The position numbers and the translations under genes were made by a program. Below are positions 43,001-53,560 of a DNA stretch of 64,000 bases, piece by piece. Position 1 is the stretch's first letter. Every line of letters begins with the position of its first letter. The notes beneath the pieces are model-generated. The model saw nothing but the letters and a program-made list of their open reading frames with translations. It was not told the origin of the DNA and ran no database searches. Origin of the DNA: Dactylorhiza incarnata (taxonomy: Eukaryota; Streptophyta; Magnoliopsida; Asparagales; Orchidaceae); NCBI GenBank assembly GCA_033032865.1, contig JAWHQI010000618.1, forward strand, positions 62,001 through 126,000. Direction: 5' to 3'.

Positions 43001-43426
43001 AGTGGCGCGCATAGCAGAAATTACCTTCATCTGACTGCGGGTCTGGACATGTACACTGTAGTCCTTGCCATCGATGGTGAGATTGACCCTTTTTGCCACG
43101 CAATCAAGTTTTACTTTGTACGTGACCAGCCAATCCATGCCCAGAATTACGTCGAACTCTGACATGTCCAGAACGATAAGGTCGGGTGAGACCCGCAATT
43201 CATCAAGCAAGATCGGGCACTTCGGAAAACCTCGAGTTGAAAAATGCAAATGACCGGGCACTGTGATCTCGTAGGGAATCTCCAGTGGCGACCCAGGCCA
43301 TTGATAGCGGTCCATAATTAGACGTGCTATAAAAGAGTGAGATGCACCAGAATCGAACAGAATTTGCATCCACCTATTATTGACTCTAAATTTCCCTAAA
43401 ATTGAAACAGTACATGTGTTAATCAA
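40040..43426 (-). CDS. Element H pol: protease, RT, RNase H, integrase, chromodomain
   Basis: About 1,128 codons open from 43426. Visible sites by residue: protease DSGAS (D25); [12 protein letters not shown] (D294) and FIDDIL (D358, D359); RNase H YTDASG (D505), E542, TDHQS (D567) and D610; integrase zinc residues H714, H721, C751, C754; integrase core D784, D845 and E881, with the canonical 35-residue D-E spacing; a GPY-type segment near 1020; a chromodomain at about 1078-1126 ([19 protein letters not shown]). Cleaved products would copy the RNA and insert the cDNA; the chromodomain probably steers insertion to marked chromatin. The frame has no ATG at its head and overlaps the end of gag, so expression is probably by -1 frameshift or re-initiation. 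Confidence 0.95.
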   Translation of the reverse strand: MINTCTVSILGKFRVNNRWMQILFDSGASHSFIARLIMDRYQWPGSPLEIPYEITVPGHLHFSTRGFPKCPILLDELRVSPDLIVLDMSEFDVILGMDWLVTYKVKLDCVAKRVNLTIDGKDYSVHVQTRSQMKVISAMRATRLLGQGCSAHFVYASTSDFVSPQLECIPIASEFPDVFPAQLPGMPPDRDVEFSIDLEPGTRPLSKAPYRMAPRELEELRSQLDELLEHGYIRPSSSPWGAPVLFVKKKDGSMRLCIDYRDLNKVTIKNKYPLPRVDDLFDQLKGSIVFSKIDLRSGYHQLKIKESDISRTAFRTRYGHFEFLVMSFGLTNAPSAFMDMMNRVFREYLDKFIIVFIDDILVYSKTRENHAVHLRLTLSALRQNQLYAKLAKCEFWLDRIAFLGHVISGDGLSVDPAKISAVMNWKRPATPTDIRSFLGLAGYYRRFVQGFSSLATPLTRLTQKHARFDWSDQCEQAFVELKQRLCTAPVLALPSEGIEFSVYTDASGTGLGCVLMQDDRVIAYGSRQLKTHERNYPTHDLEFAAVVFALKLWRHYLYGVKCHFFTDHQSLKYIFDQKDLNLRQRRWIEFVADYDLTLSYVPGKANPVADALSRQASVISCALMSATLAALIEDLERMDISLLPEGQADALGPSWVEQAKDLQSSDPELQRIRQGVELGTLPDFSLSDDVLCFRGRLCIPDVPDLLDRICREAHESRISGHPGNNKMYHDLKQIVWWPGMKNSIARFISRCLTCQKVKAQRQRPGGLLQPLPIPEWKWEDVSMDFITGLPRTPRKHDAIWVIVDRLTKVAHFIPYREGHSTEKMARIYVSEIVRLHGIPLRIVSDGDSRFVSHFWKGFQQALGTELNPSTAYHPTTDGQTERVNQILEDMLRCYILDFKGAWDDHLPLVEFAYNNSYQESLRMAPFEALYGRRCRTPLYWTEVGEKVVVGPELLQEMEEATRKTRLQLNRAIERQSKYANQHRRPLGFAEGDQVFLKVSPSPGVKRFGRHHKLSPRFVGPYSILKRVGSSAYRLDLPATLAGIHNVFHISQLRKYIHDPNRVLEEIPVVPEANLSYPVEPTKIVEFQERKLRKRTIPMVRVLWRNGKSEEYTWELESDMRNKYPHLFS

Positions 43427-44721
43427 GTTGATTGCAAATAGACTTTTACCCTAAAAGAAAATGCATTACGCACCTGAGATGACGCGGTCGAAGTGCGTGC
43501 TTCACCCTGAGTGATGACGTTCAGCACGGCTTTGCCCCTGGCCTGAGCTCCTGGAACAGACTGCTGAGGCTGAGCGGGAATCGGGCAGTCCCGAATATGA
43601 TGTCCAACCCGGCCACAACGGTAGCAGGCATTCTGCTTGCGGCGACAATCCGCAATCAGATGACCTGGCTTCTGGCAGTGGGAACAGACGGCAGATGTAG
43701 AGGGAACCGTCTGAGGCTGCTGAGCAGGAACAATCATCTTCTGTTTCTTCTGGCGGAGGCGGCAGACTTGGGCATCGTGACCCACCTTATGACAGAAGGT
43801 ACACACCTCCTGAACTGTTTCACCCTTCCGCTTGAGATCTGATGCGGCGGCAAAGCTCGAACCATGCTGAACCTTCTTCGTAGAACGTTCCAGCTCAATG
43901 GATTCCACCTGTAAAGCAGCTCCTACGGTCTCCGAGTAGGTGGTGGGGCCATGAGCTAAGACCAGCTGGCGGATGTCGGGTCGGAGTCCCTTCACGAAAC
44001 GGCTGATCCGTTTGGCTTCAGTTGGCACGAACTCCGGAGCAAGGAGGGAAAGGCGGGCAAACTCTAGCGCATATTCGGTCACTGTTCTGCCAGGCTGCTG
44101 AAGGGACAGGAACTTCTCAGCTAGCTTGTCCCGCTCCACAGGAGAAATGAAGTCTTCCATGAGAGCATCCTTGAACTGTCCCCAAGTCAAGGTGGAAGAA
44201 CCAGGGAGGGTGCGGCGCTGAAGCCACCAAGTATATGCAGCATTCGTCAGCTGATAGGCTGCAAGAAGGACCTTCTGGACCTCGGGAACGCCGGCATACT
44301 CAAAATGCTTCTCCATCTGGGCGATCCACTCCGTGATCACGAAGTAGTCACGTTCGCCACTGAAGGTAGGCGGATGTAGCCTCATGAAGGCTAGAGTGTC
44401 TGTCATCGCCATAGGAGGAGCTATCGGACGGACTGCAAGCGGGGTGACCACGGCACGTGGGTCGGGCCTAGGAACAGGTGCGAGAGGAGCAACTCCAGGA
44501 ATGCTAGGAACAGGTGCGAGAGGAGCAACTCCAGGAATGGTAGCTACTCCAAGTGTCTCTGGCTGACCGGAACTGGGGACTGAAACTGGAGGCTGACGCT
44601 CCGCATCCAAACTTATAGAACGATCTACAAGCTGCTGCAGAAGCCGAACAGTGGCTTGACTAGATGTTTCTGCAATAGGAGGAGCGGCCTGCTTCTTACG
44701 CTGAGGGCGTTTAGAAGCCAT
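43423..44721 (-). CDS. Element H gag
   Basis: 432 codons from [15 protein letters not shown] to a TGA at 43423-43425. Pro-rich N-terminus with a duplicated [11 protein letters not shown] (about 63-84), a retrotransposon gag domain at about 110-270 ([26 protein letters not shown]) and three CCHC knuckles: [14 protein letters not shown] (307-320), [14 protein letters not shown] (346-359) and [14 protein letters not shown] (366-379). Gag builds the virus-like particle and binds RNA. Its final 20 codons run into the pol frame, which lies at -1. Confidence 0.93.
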   Translation of the reverse strand: MASKRPQRKKQAAPPIAETSSQATVRLLQQLVDRSISLDAERQPPVSVPSSGQPETLGVATIPGVAPLAPVPSIPGVAPLAPVPRPDPRAVVTPLAVRPIAPPMAMTDTLAFMRLHPPTFSGERDYFVITEWIAQMEKHFEYAGVPEVQKVLLAAYQLTNAAYTWWLQRRTLPGSSTLTWGQFKDALMEDFISPVERDKLAEKFLSLQQPGRTVTEYALEFARLSLLAPEFVPTEAKRISRFVKGLRPDIRQLVLAHGPTTYSETVGAALQVESIELERSTKKVQHGSSFAAASDLKRKGETVQEVCTFCHKVGHDAQVCRLRQKKQKMIVPAQQPQTVPSTSAVCSHCQKPGHLIADCRRKQNACYRCGRVGHHIRDCPIPAQPQQSVPGAQARGKAVLNVITQGEARTSTASSQVRNAFSFRVKVYLQST

Positions 44722-45324
44722 CTAAAATTAACATAAACGAATCGAGTTAAATTCGAGGTCAAACAAATAATCTGCACACTTATACTGTGGGACACATAAT
44801 CGTTACAGCATTTTCATTGGACAACTGCAGTTATAATTATCAGGCAAATGCAACAGGTGAATCACATGCAATTTAAAGCCATGTGTGTACAAGTATCATC
44901 ATGAGGATCTTTAGCTGAACACGGGTGCACATGTTATGATATGTTATGCATGTTATGCTATGCAATCTAAAAACGCCTGAATGCATGTTATGAGTGGCCG
45001 TACACATGAAATATTATGCAGCCCATACTACATAATATCGCATGCGACGTAAAAATAAAAAATCTACTAAGCACGCATGCATTGTTAAGCCGCCCATACA
45101 ACTTAACAATAACATGTTGCCGCCCTATGAGGTCCATATACAAACACATATTATGCATCCCATACTACATAATATGTCTCGTATACTTTGTGGTATGCTT
45201 TACGAGTGTCGTGTGCGTGCTTCAACCAAAATCAACCGATGACACTATGTGTGTGTATGCAATGGTGCATGCATAGTTTTAAAACTGGTTTAAAAATCAT
45301 CTTTTTATCTTTAGAACCAAACCT
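44722..45324 (-). other. Element H leader
   Basis: About 600 bp AT-rich untranslated sequence between primer site and gag, with repeated TATGCATGTTATG words (44935-44990). No gene. Confidence 0.7.
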
Positions 45325-45339
45325 AGCTCTGATACCAAC
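45325..45339 (-). promoter_or_regulatory. Primer-binding site of element H
   Basis: The minus strand reads GTTGGTATCAGAGCT just after the LTR end GTCGTGACA; initiator-Met type. Confidence 0.85.
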
Positions 45340-47113
45340 TGTCACGACCCGTCTCGGAGCAAGAAACGTGCGCTACGGGCGGGTCGTGATGCCGCAGTCA
45401 TGGGGATGTAACCCCATGTCTGTAAGGCGGAAGCAGAGTTTATTTGTATTTGTCTTGAAAATAGGCGAATTGTTTATGACAATATATTGATTTTGATTCA
45501 AATATGAGGAAGCTTTAATAAAAAAATTTATGCAGGCACGCTAATGATCATGCAATGCTATTCAGTTTTATTCCATATCTACATATATATTACAGTTGTC
45601 CCAGTACATGAAAATGACGAACTATTACAGAAATGAAATCCAACAGTACAAGTAAAGAAGTACAGGGAACCTGCATGTAAGCAAAACAAAACCTCCAAGG
45701 ATCAGTAGAAGATGTGCAGCTCGGGCTCAGGGGGCAGGTGGCGCAGTCACAAACTCTAAGGCAATTTCCAAGAAAAGAAAAAGCCTCAGAACCATTATAC
45801 AAAGAACTAAACTGGTACAACAAAACTAAACAAAAACAGAACTAAAGTGAGCAGTGACATAAGTGAAAACACGTGAAATATGTATGTGTTGTCATATCAA
45901 GTCCAAAGTCAAAACCCGCGTTCTGAAGATAAGGTCCCTGTGAACCCGTATCCTCAAGCCAAGGCGGTGCACCATCTGAACATACTATATCTACATGTTT
46001 TACTTATGTGTTTGCCTGAACAGACGATTTAGGTGGTTGTCAACTATCAGTAAGTGGCGTACTATAAGAATTTAAATTAAATTGTTTGCAAGTGAGATGC
46101 GGTCTCGACTTGCCTGAAATCGGGCTGAGACTGACAGTAGCAGGTGCGCGACGCAAACGAGCGAACAACTTGATCGGGCAAAAGTATAGGTGGTGGACAA
46201 ATTAGCTAAACGGCTAATTAAATGTGGAATTGCAAGTAGGAGCGGGTTAAGCGAGTTACCGCGCAGGAATCGGAGTTTGGCGGCGTTGCGATTAGGGGAA
46301 AACCCTAAATCGGAGGGGACTTCGCGTATTCCGGCGAAAGGAGACGACGACCATCACCGGGGAATACGGATACCTAACATAGAAACGACGAAAATCTGTG
46401 AATCGCGTCCGAACAATTTATCGGAACGCAGCACATGCCATAAACTTCAGAAAAAATGCAAATTAACACAGAGGGGGCAGAATTATTACCAAAGCGCGTC
46501 GAATTCGCGCTTCCGGAGGCGAGAGGAGGGAAAAGGCTGAAATCAGCCCTTGAGGGGGCTGTCCGGCGAGCAGAAGGGAGCAGAAAGGCTGTCCGGCGAG
46601 CAGAAAGGCTGTCTGGAGGAGGAAGAAAGGCTGTCCGGCGAGCAGAAGGGAGCAGGAGTAGCTGTCGAGCCCTTTGCAGCTGCTGGAGGAGGCGCAGGAG
46701 ACGTGTGCGGCACTTCCCGCTGGCGACCTAGACAGCTTCAGAAGGTGGAAACGAGTGGATTGCGGCACCTAGGAGGCGGAACGGAAGCTGGGAGCGTCGG
46801 AAATCAGGGCTGGGAGGTGCGATCGGCGCAGAGTTGGCGTGCGGGAGTTGCGGAAATCGGGAGAGGAAGAAGAGCGGCACTGCTGCTGCCAGCGTCCAGG
46901 AGAGGGGAAGAAGGAGGCGGCTGGAGGCGGAGCAGGCGACGGGAGACGGGAGACGCGCGGGAGTCGGGGCTGCGGGAGCCCTAGCCGAGCGGAAATGAAA
47001 TGAATTCGGGGGGGGGGGGGGTTCCTTTTAGCGATCTTGGAGGCGGTGGCTGATAAGGTTAGGTTATTATTATTATAGTATTATTATTATTATTCTTATT
47101 CTAGGTTATTACA
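45340..47113 (-). repeat. 5' LTR of element H (1,774 bp)
   Basis: Nearly identical to 38240-39914 apart from two indels at about 46733 and 46785-46920. Near its inner end CACGACCCG and CGGGTCGTG (45342-45395) form an inverted repeat. Confidence 0.92.
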
Positions 47114-48224
47114 TGTATCTACGGCAAACAACATCGTGTTTCTTTCACTCCTTCTTGTACCCGGAGTGATACTCCGTTATCCTTAGTTCATTCTGATGTA
47201 TGGGGTCCATATAGGATCCCCAATGTATTTGGACATCGCTACTTTATCACTTTTATTGATGACTATTCGCGTGTTACTTGGCTTTATTTTCTTCATGACC
47301 GCACTGAGATAACTTCTGTGTTTCGCGCTTTTCTATCTGAAACACGTACGCAGTTCTCGACGCCTCTTAAAATTCTTCGCACCGATAATGCCCGCGAGTA
47401 CACAAGTCGGTCCTTCTCCGCTCTGTGCTCTGAGTTTGGTATTATTCACCAAACCTCCTGTGCCTACACACCTCAACAAAATGGCGTGGCCGAACGAAAA
47501 AATCGTCATCTTCTCGATACCGCTCGGTCCCTCATGTTCCAAATGCAGGTCCCCACAGAATTTTGGCACTTTGCTATTTCAACTGCGTGTCACCTCATCA
47601 ATCGCATGCCCTCATCCGTTCTCAACTTTGCCACTCCACTAAGCCTTCTTCTTCCATCCACTCCTCCTTTCCCCCTCACACCCTGAGTTTTTGGGTGTGT
47701 TTGTTATGTTCACAACCTCGGTCCGCCAGTAGACAAACTTGCGGCTCGTGCTACCAGACAGATGTTTGTTGGCTACTCTCGAACTCAGAAGGGCTATGTG
47801 TGCTACTCTCATACAATGGGAAAAGTGACTGTCTCGGCCGATGTCACTTTTTGTGAAGATCAACCGTTCCACCTATCCTCCTCTCCCCAATCCATACCTT
47901 CTACTATTACTCGTCCTATCGTTCCAGTCTTGCCTTCTTCTCCACCGTCGCCTCCATCCCCGCCTTTGATTCGTCCGCCCATTCGCTACGTCTATTCTCG
48001 CCGTAAATCCAAGGATATTTCCCTACCGGAGCCGTCTGCTACAAATGACACACCGCCCGCGGTTGATCCAGCATCTTCCTCTACGGCTCATCCAATGGCT
48101 AGCTATGTGTCTCTACACCGGCTCTCTCCACCCCTCCACCAGTTTGCTGCTTCTCTTTCCTCCATCTCTATTCCTAACTCTGTGCAGGAGGCGCTTCAGC
48201 ATCCGGGGTGGCGGTTGTGTTAGT
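47114..48224 (+). pseudogene. Copia G integrase core and C-terminal part
   Basis: Continues after element H with YGKQHRVSF, LVHSDVWGPYRIPNVFGHRY, FITFIDDYSRVTWLYFLHDR, LKILRTDNAREYTSRSFSAL and YTPQQNGVAERKNRHLLD (catalytic D, D, E all visible). A TGA replaces one codon near 47684 (FPLTP-stop-VFGC). The C-terminal GYSRTQKGYVCYS segment and a Pro/Ser-rich linker reach HPGWR at about 48210, where a short deletion shifts the frame. Confidence 0.87.
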
Positions 48225-49653
48225 TGCAAATGGGTCTTTGCGGTCAAACAGAATGCGGATGGGACTGTTGATCGTTTAAAAGCCCGTCTCGTGGCCCGGG
48301 GCTTCACTCAGCAACAAGGCTTAGATTATGAGGAAACTTTTTCTCCGGTTGCAAAACTCAACACTGTTCGTGTTCTTATCTCCGTGGCTGTGCACCGGCG
48401 TTGGCCCCTACTTCAGCTCGATGTTAAGAATGCATTCCTTAACGGCGATCTACAGGAAACTGTGTTTATGTGCCAACCTCCCGGGTTTGAGACCACGGGG
48501 GAGTCTCGTACAGTTCGCATTTGCCGTCTTCTAAAGGCTCTTTATGGTCTCAAACAGTCACCACGAGCTTGGTTTGATAAGTTCTGCAAGGTTCTCTTAG
48601 CACTTGGGTTTACTCGGAGCTCTGCCGACTTCTCTCTATTCACCAAGCATGAGCCAACTGGCACTGTAATCCTTCTTGTCTACGTTGATGATATCCTGAT
48701 TACTGGCGATGACCTCTCTGGAATACAACAACTCAAAGAACATCTGAACTCGGCCTTCCAGACCAAGGATCTTGGAAATCTTAGATACTTCCTTGGGATT
48801 GAAGTCGCCCGACGACCCGATGGGTTGGTTATGTCCCAACGAAAGTACTGCATCGACTTACTTCATGAAGCAGGATACTCCGGGTGCAAACCTGTGGATA
48901 CTCCTATGGATGCTAATAAAAAATTGTGTGCTGCTGGGTCTGATTCTGACCAACTTCTTGAGAATCCAGAATACTACCGAAGATTGGTTGGAAAACTGAT
49001 CTACCTAACGGTTACTCGACCGGATATCTTGTTTGCTGTTGGTGTTGTGAGTCGCTTCATGCATACTCCGCGCACCTCTCACCTTCAAGCTGTTGAGCGG
49101 ATTCTCAGGTATCTAAAGACCGCTCCGGGACAAGGCCTTGTCTACAAACCATCCAACTCACCATCTCTTCTTGCGTACTCGGATGCTGACTATGCCGGGT
49201 CCCCTGATGATAGGCGTTCCACGACTGGTTTTTGCACGTACCTTGGTGGACACCTCATAACATGGCGAAGCAAGAAACAGAATGTGGTCGCCCGCTCCTC
49301 GGCTGAGTCTGAATACATGGTTATGGCTGCTGTTGTGTCAGAATTAACATGGCTTGAGAGCCTTCTTGATGACTTAGGTGTCACTCTTCCTTCTCCGACA
49401 ATACTTCGGTGCGACAGTCAGGCTGCAATTTATATAGCCAACAATCCAGTATTCCATGAGCGAACAAAGCATATTGAGGTTGACTGTCACTTCATCAGAG
49501 AAAAGGTTCAAGCAAAGAAGGTAGAATTGGAGCATGTTCCTGCTGCAAAACAAATTGCTGACATCCTAACAAAAGCTCTTCCTTGGCCACTATATCTCCA
49601 GTTCTTATCCAAGCTTGGTGCCTACGATTTGTACGCTCCAGCTTGCGGGGGAG
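48225..49653 (+). pseudogene. Copia G RT and RNase H (open frame)
   Basis: Open for more than 470 codons: CKWVFAVKQNADGTVDRLKA, LLQLDVKNAFLNGDLQETVF (motif A Asp), VYVDDILITGDD (catalytic box, about 48680), KLIYLTVTRPDILFAVGVVS, YSDADYAGSPDDRRSTTGFC and CDSQAAIYIANNPVFHERTK, ending at the purine tract. All RT and RNase H catalytic positions appear intact. Compared with D, about 75 bp (the AMDEEMVAL...WDLVPLPP segment) is missing just upstream, so it cannot be translated as part of one G polyprotein. Confidence 0.88.
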
Positions 49654-49828
49654 TGTTAGCAAAATCCATGTAAAAAGGCCCATGAAAAGGCCCATTTAGT
49701 TCTTCTTCTCTTTAGTCCCACACAGTGTATAGGCTTTTTCTGTCTCTCTCTCTCTCCTATATATTTGTATTCTTCCCTTGTATTTATACATAAGAGAAAT
49801 ATATACAAGTCTTTGGGACTTTACAACA
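49654..49828 (+). repeat. 3' LTR of Copia G
   Basis: 175 bp; closely matches 35912-36088 (small (CT)n length change, a few substitutions). Confidence 0.92.
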
Positions 49829-49896
49829 ATAAGCACTAGACTCATTTCTCACCGTCAATCTAGGGAAGAAGCTTATTGAGCAATTCAAGGTGAAAG

Positions 49897-50146
49897 TATA
49901 ATACGGCTATGACCATATGTTGCCCTAAGGGCATCATCGTAATTTGCATGTCTCACTCCCCTATGTAAGGGTGTGGCAACTCTTATTTTGCATCTTTGAG
50001 ATCTTGTGAGTGTTAGACTCTCCTTGGTGAGAGAGGCTCTTGGGGGAACCAGCCCTCAAGAGTTCGGGTCGAGTTTGTCTCGACAATTGTATCCTTCGTT
50101 TGTGTTCAATCATATAATTTCAGTGTTTGATAGTATGTAACTATCA
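49897..50146 (+). repeat. 5' LTR of element I
   Basis: Starts TATAATACGG (or TAATACGG), ends GTAACTATCA, followed by ATTGGTCCAACCTGCCC. Confidence 0.72.
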
Positions 50147-50163
50147 ATTGGTCCAACCTGCCC
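50147..50163 (+). promoter_or_regulatory. Primer-binding site of element I (tRNA-Tyr-like)
   Basis: ATTGGTCCAACCTGCCC directly follows the LTR. K has AACTGGTCCGACCTGCCC and J TTTGGTCTGACCTGCCC at the same place. TGGTCCGACCT is complementary to a 3' end AGGTCGGACCA, as remembered for plant tRNA-Tyr. Confidence 0.55.
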
Positions 50164-50313
50164 CTCGTTTAGGGTTTCCCGAAACCGTAATTGGATCTGG
50201 ATCCCTGTTCCAGCCCACACCCGCCCGATTCCACGTCTTCCGCACGGCTCGATCTGCTCTAGTGCCTCTTCTGCGCCTTCGCCAAGCCGATTGCGGCCTT
50301 TCCCGCGCATCCG

Positions 50314-50486
50314 TATTACGATTCCCGGGAGGAACGCGGTAAAGGGTAGGGCCGACGATGGTGAGGGAGAAGTGAGGGATTATGGTTGTGAGGTACCTTA
50401 GAGACCAGCCTTAATTCTTAGCATTCATCCAAGATAACCCTAAACGAGAACATACAACTCCCCTTATAACAACAGAGTGCAAATAG
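50314..50486 (-). repeat. 3' LTR of element J
   Basis: Minus-strand TATAAGGGG near 50461-50469. The outer end (50314) borders I's leader; the inner edge is inferred from alignment with K's LTR start. Confidence 0.6.
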
Positions 50487-52260
50487 CGAATGTTCTGGAG
50501 TGCGAATAGTAAAAACATAAATCAACTCGAAACGTAAATATTCAAATATAAGTAGTTCCCACGGTTTCCGCCAACGTCATTGGGCTACGGCTCGATGCCT
50601 TCTTGCGCGTGTAGACACTCCATGGCGTTGCCTCTTCATGCACGTCCATATCAATGCCTCCGTCTCGAAAATTTGCCTTGTCCTCAAGGCAATAGTCGGC
50701 GAATTGGCTGCAAAAGTCATCCCGGGATAGTCATGTAGCGTCGGATTCTTGGCGGTTGAGCCAAGCAACTAGGATTTTCTCGGGACTGGTGTCACCCGGA
50801 AGGTGGCGGCGGTGGATAAGGATCTTGGCCGTGTAGTAAGGCGCTTTTCTAGTGAGATCGATGTTAGACGGAATGTGGTCTACGGTGGGGTGCTCGCCCA
50901 CCACTCGGCGTAGCTAAGAGACATGGAAAATCGGGTGAATGCGGCTTCCGCTAGGGATGCGAAGTCGGTATGCAACGGCACCAATGCGAGCGATAACTTC
51001 AAAAGGTCCGAAGAACCTAGGGGCCAACTTTGGACAAGGACGGCGAGCAACCGAAAGTTGTCGATAAGTGTGGAGCTTGATGAACACCTTCTTGGCCACT
51101 TGAAAGGAAAGATTGCGCCGCTTTCTGTTGGCAAAGTCCTTTTTTTAGCCCGGCGTAGGCGGTGTTTCAGTTGGTCATGGATTGAGTCCCGTTCTTGAAG
51201 ATGGTTGGCAAGGCTTTCCACTTGGCATTCCCCGGGAAGGTGGCAGACGATTGATGGAGGTGGTCGGACGTAGACGGTCTCGAATGGAGTTGTATCTGCC
51301 GCTTGATGGTATGCCGTGTTGTTTGTCCCAACTTAGCCACTTGGTCCACCCATGGGGTTGCTCCCCAATGAAACAACGGAGGTAAGTTTCCGATACGCGG
51401 TGCTCATGCGGAGACGGGTGCCTTGGAGACGGGAGAGTGACGTCCAAAATGTGCTAAAAAATAATGGGTCGCGGTCGCTCACAATCGACCGAGGAAAGCT
51501 ATGAAGTCGCACGACCCTGTTGATGAAGTTCTCCTCCACGGAGGCGACCGTGTAGGGATGGTGTAGGGGCAGGAAGTGAGCGTATTTGGAGAGGCGGTCC
51601 ACCACTACCAAAATACAGTCAAATCCTTGCGCGCGCGGTAACCGGGTGATGAAATCCATAGCAATATCTTCCCAAATCATGCCCGGAATCGGTAGCGGTT
51701 GGAGAGCTTGCCCGGGAACATGGCTTCAGATTTGGCTTTTGGCAAGTGAGGAATGCGGCCACGAGGGCCTAGACTTGGCGGAACATGTGTGATCAATAGA
51801 GAGACGCTCCAAGCGGCGATAAGTGTAGTAGGCTCCGGTGTGGCCCCCGGAGTGGGAAGCATGAAATTTGGCGAGCAGGCGAGGAATGCTCGGTGATGAC
51901 GGTGTAAGGACAAGGTGGCATTTAAAGAAAAAATGCCCTCCCACAATAGAATAGGGCGGGCAAGCCGTGACGTCGGTGATGAGGGCTGTCTGGATGGCGT
52001 TCAAGTGGGGGAAGGCTTCCACCTCATGTTGTATGGTCACCGTTTCTTCCCAAATTGGCCGAGAGATGGCCGAAAGTACCGGGGACTGATTTTGATGAGA
52101 GAGCATTGGCCGCCCGATTTGCTTTGCCCGGACGAAACTCAATGGTGTAATCATAGCCGAGGAGCTTGGCGACCCATACTTGTTGCGCCGGCGTTGCAAT
52201 TTTTTGTTGGTGGAGATAATGGGGGCTATGATGATTGGTGCGGACCACAAAAGGCCAATG
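50487..52260 (-). pseudogene. Element J integrase and C-terminal tail
   Basis: Minus strand: LLGYDYTIEFRPGKANRAAN (end of RNase H), an integrase zinc part (FHASHSGGHTGAYYTYRRLE), MIWEDIAMDFITRLPRAQGF, DRLSKYAHFLPL, VVRLHSFPRSIVSDRDPLFF, then the tail [20 protein letters not shown] and [20 protein letters not shown], ending DGGIDMDVHEEATPWSVYTR. Several frameshifts; no single frame covers it. Confidence 0.78.
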
Positions 52261-53560
52261 TTAGACCGCCAAAACTAGGCCCATCAGTTTGTTTTCATAT
52301 GCGGAGCGGCTCCAAATGGTAATTGAGAAGGCTCGACTATAGTAAGCCACCGGTCGGACGGATTGCGTAAGAATGACCCCGACACCGGTTCTCGATGCGT
52401 CACACTCCACTAGAAACGGAAGTCTAAAATCCAGCATTGTTAAGACCGGTCCTTGCACAAGAGCTTGTTTGAGAGCGGTGAAGGCGGCGACCACCGTGGC
52501 TGACCAAAGAAACAGACCCTCCTTCAATTTCTTCAAGACTTGTGTAAGCGGTCGTGCCATAGCCCCATAGCCTTAGATGAAGCGGCGGTAGTAACCGATC
52601 AAGTCCAAGATCCTCGGACTTCCCGGAGCGAAGTGGGGGTCGACCAATGGAGGACCACCACAATCTTTTCTTCATCCATCACCTCCCCGGGCTGAAATAG
52701 TGTTGCCCAAGTAGCTGACTTCCTACGCGCCAAAGGGGCATTTTCTTTGGATTGAGCTTGAGGTGATGGCGCCAAATAGTAGCCAAAGTAAGGAGAACGT
52801 GCCGCATATGATCTTGCCAAGATGAGTTGTACACCAAAATGTCATCGAAAAAATGAGAACGTGTTTATGAAGTACCGCCCGAAAGATGTCATTCATCATT
52901 GCTTGGAAGGTGGTGGGAGCGTTCGTCAACCCGAATGGCATGACGAGGAACTCGTAGTAGCATTGTGGGTTCGAAACGCGTTCTTGGCGATATCCTCCGG
53001 TCGGACCCGGATCTGACAGTATCTTGCCCGAAGGTCCAACTTGGTGAAATAAACCGCACCGTGAAGCTCGTCAAGCAACTCCTGGATGACCAGAATGTGG
53101 TACTTGTCTGGTACCGTGGCTTTATTGAGCTCGCGGTGGTCAACACAGAAGCGTCAACTACCGGCCTTCTTCCGCACTAGAAGGATCGGGTTAGAAAAAG
53201 GGCTCGCACTAGGACAGATGAGGTCCTCCATAAGCATCTCCCGCACAAGGCTCTCGATTTCATATTTTTGCACATGACCATATCAGTAGGGCCGCACCGA
53301 GACTGCCTGGTCGCATGGTGAAGTGGAATGGCATGGTCGGTCGGACGCACCAGAGGCAACCCCGTAGGGCTCTGAAACACCTCAGTAAACTCTGTGTGAA
53401 GCTCTTGGAGCTCGGGCGGGTGAGAGGGAGTGGCGGACACGACCTCAGCAAGGGATTATAGCTACGCGGTGAAGTTGATCTTTGTGGTTCGCTGAATGGC
53501 ACGGAAGGAGACCGGTGTGCGGAGGAGGGTGGAATTGCCGACGAGACGGCACAGACGTCC
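52261..53560 (-). pseudogene. Element J RT and RNase H
   Basis: RT pieces [20 protein letters not shown] and [20 protein letters not shown]. The active-site segment reads HVLIF then shifts frame by one base before GATGACATTTTGG, so FFDDILV is broken. RNase H: FLVECDASRTGVGVILTQSV and AYYSRAFSITIWSRSAYENK, with a single copy of the segment triplicated in K. Confidence 0.78.

Larger units (their letters stand above)
38240..47113 (-). mobile_element. Near-intact Tekay/Del-type chromovirus H
   Basis: 8,874 bp inserted in Copia G integrase. Exact target duplications TGTAT at 38235-38239 and 47114-47118; removal restores CESCIYGKQHRVSF. LTRs 38240-39914 and 45340-47113 differ by only about six substitutions over some 1.65 kb, plus two larger indels. 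Primer site (minus GTTGGTATCAGAGC) lies just inside the 5' LTR, and the purine tract (minus CCTAAGTGGGGGAGAT) at 39915-39930. Gag and pol are open and catalytic residues intact. The pol C-terminal chromodomain and PR-RT-RH-INT order place it in Ty3 chromoviruses of Tekay/Del type. Confidence 0.95.
35912..49828 (+). mobile_element. Copia element G, host of chromovirus H
   Basis: LTRs 35912-36088 and 49654-49828. Exact target duplications ATAAG at 35907-35911 and 49829-49833. Primer site TGGTATCAGAGG at 36089-36100; purine tract GCGGGGGAG before the 3' LTR. Without H it is about 5 kb with full Copia order. It is the best preserved Copia here, but gag has a frameshift near 37390, integrase one TGA (about 47684) and the RT start a short deletion (about 48215). 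Confidence 0.93.
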
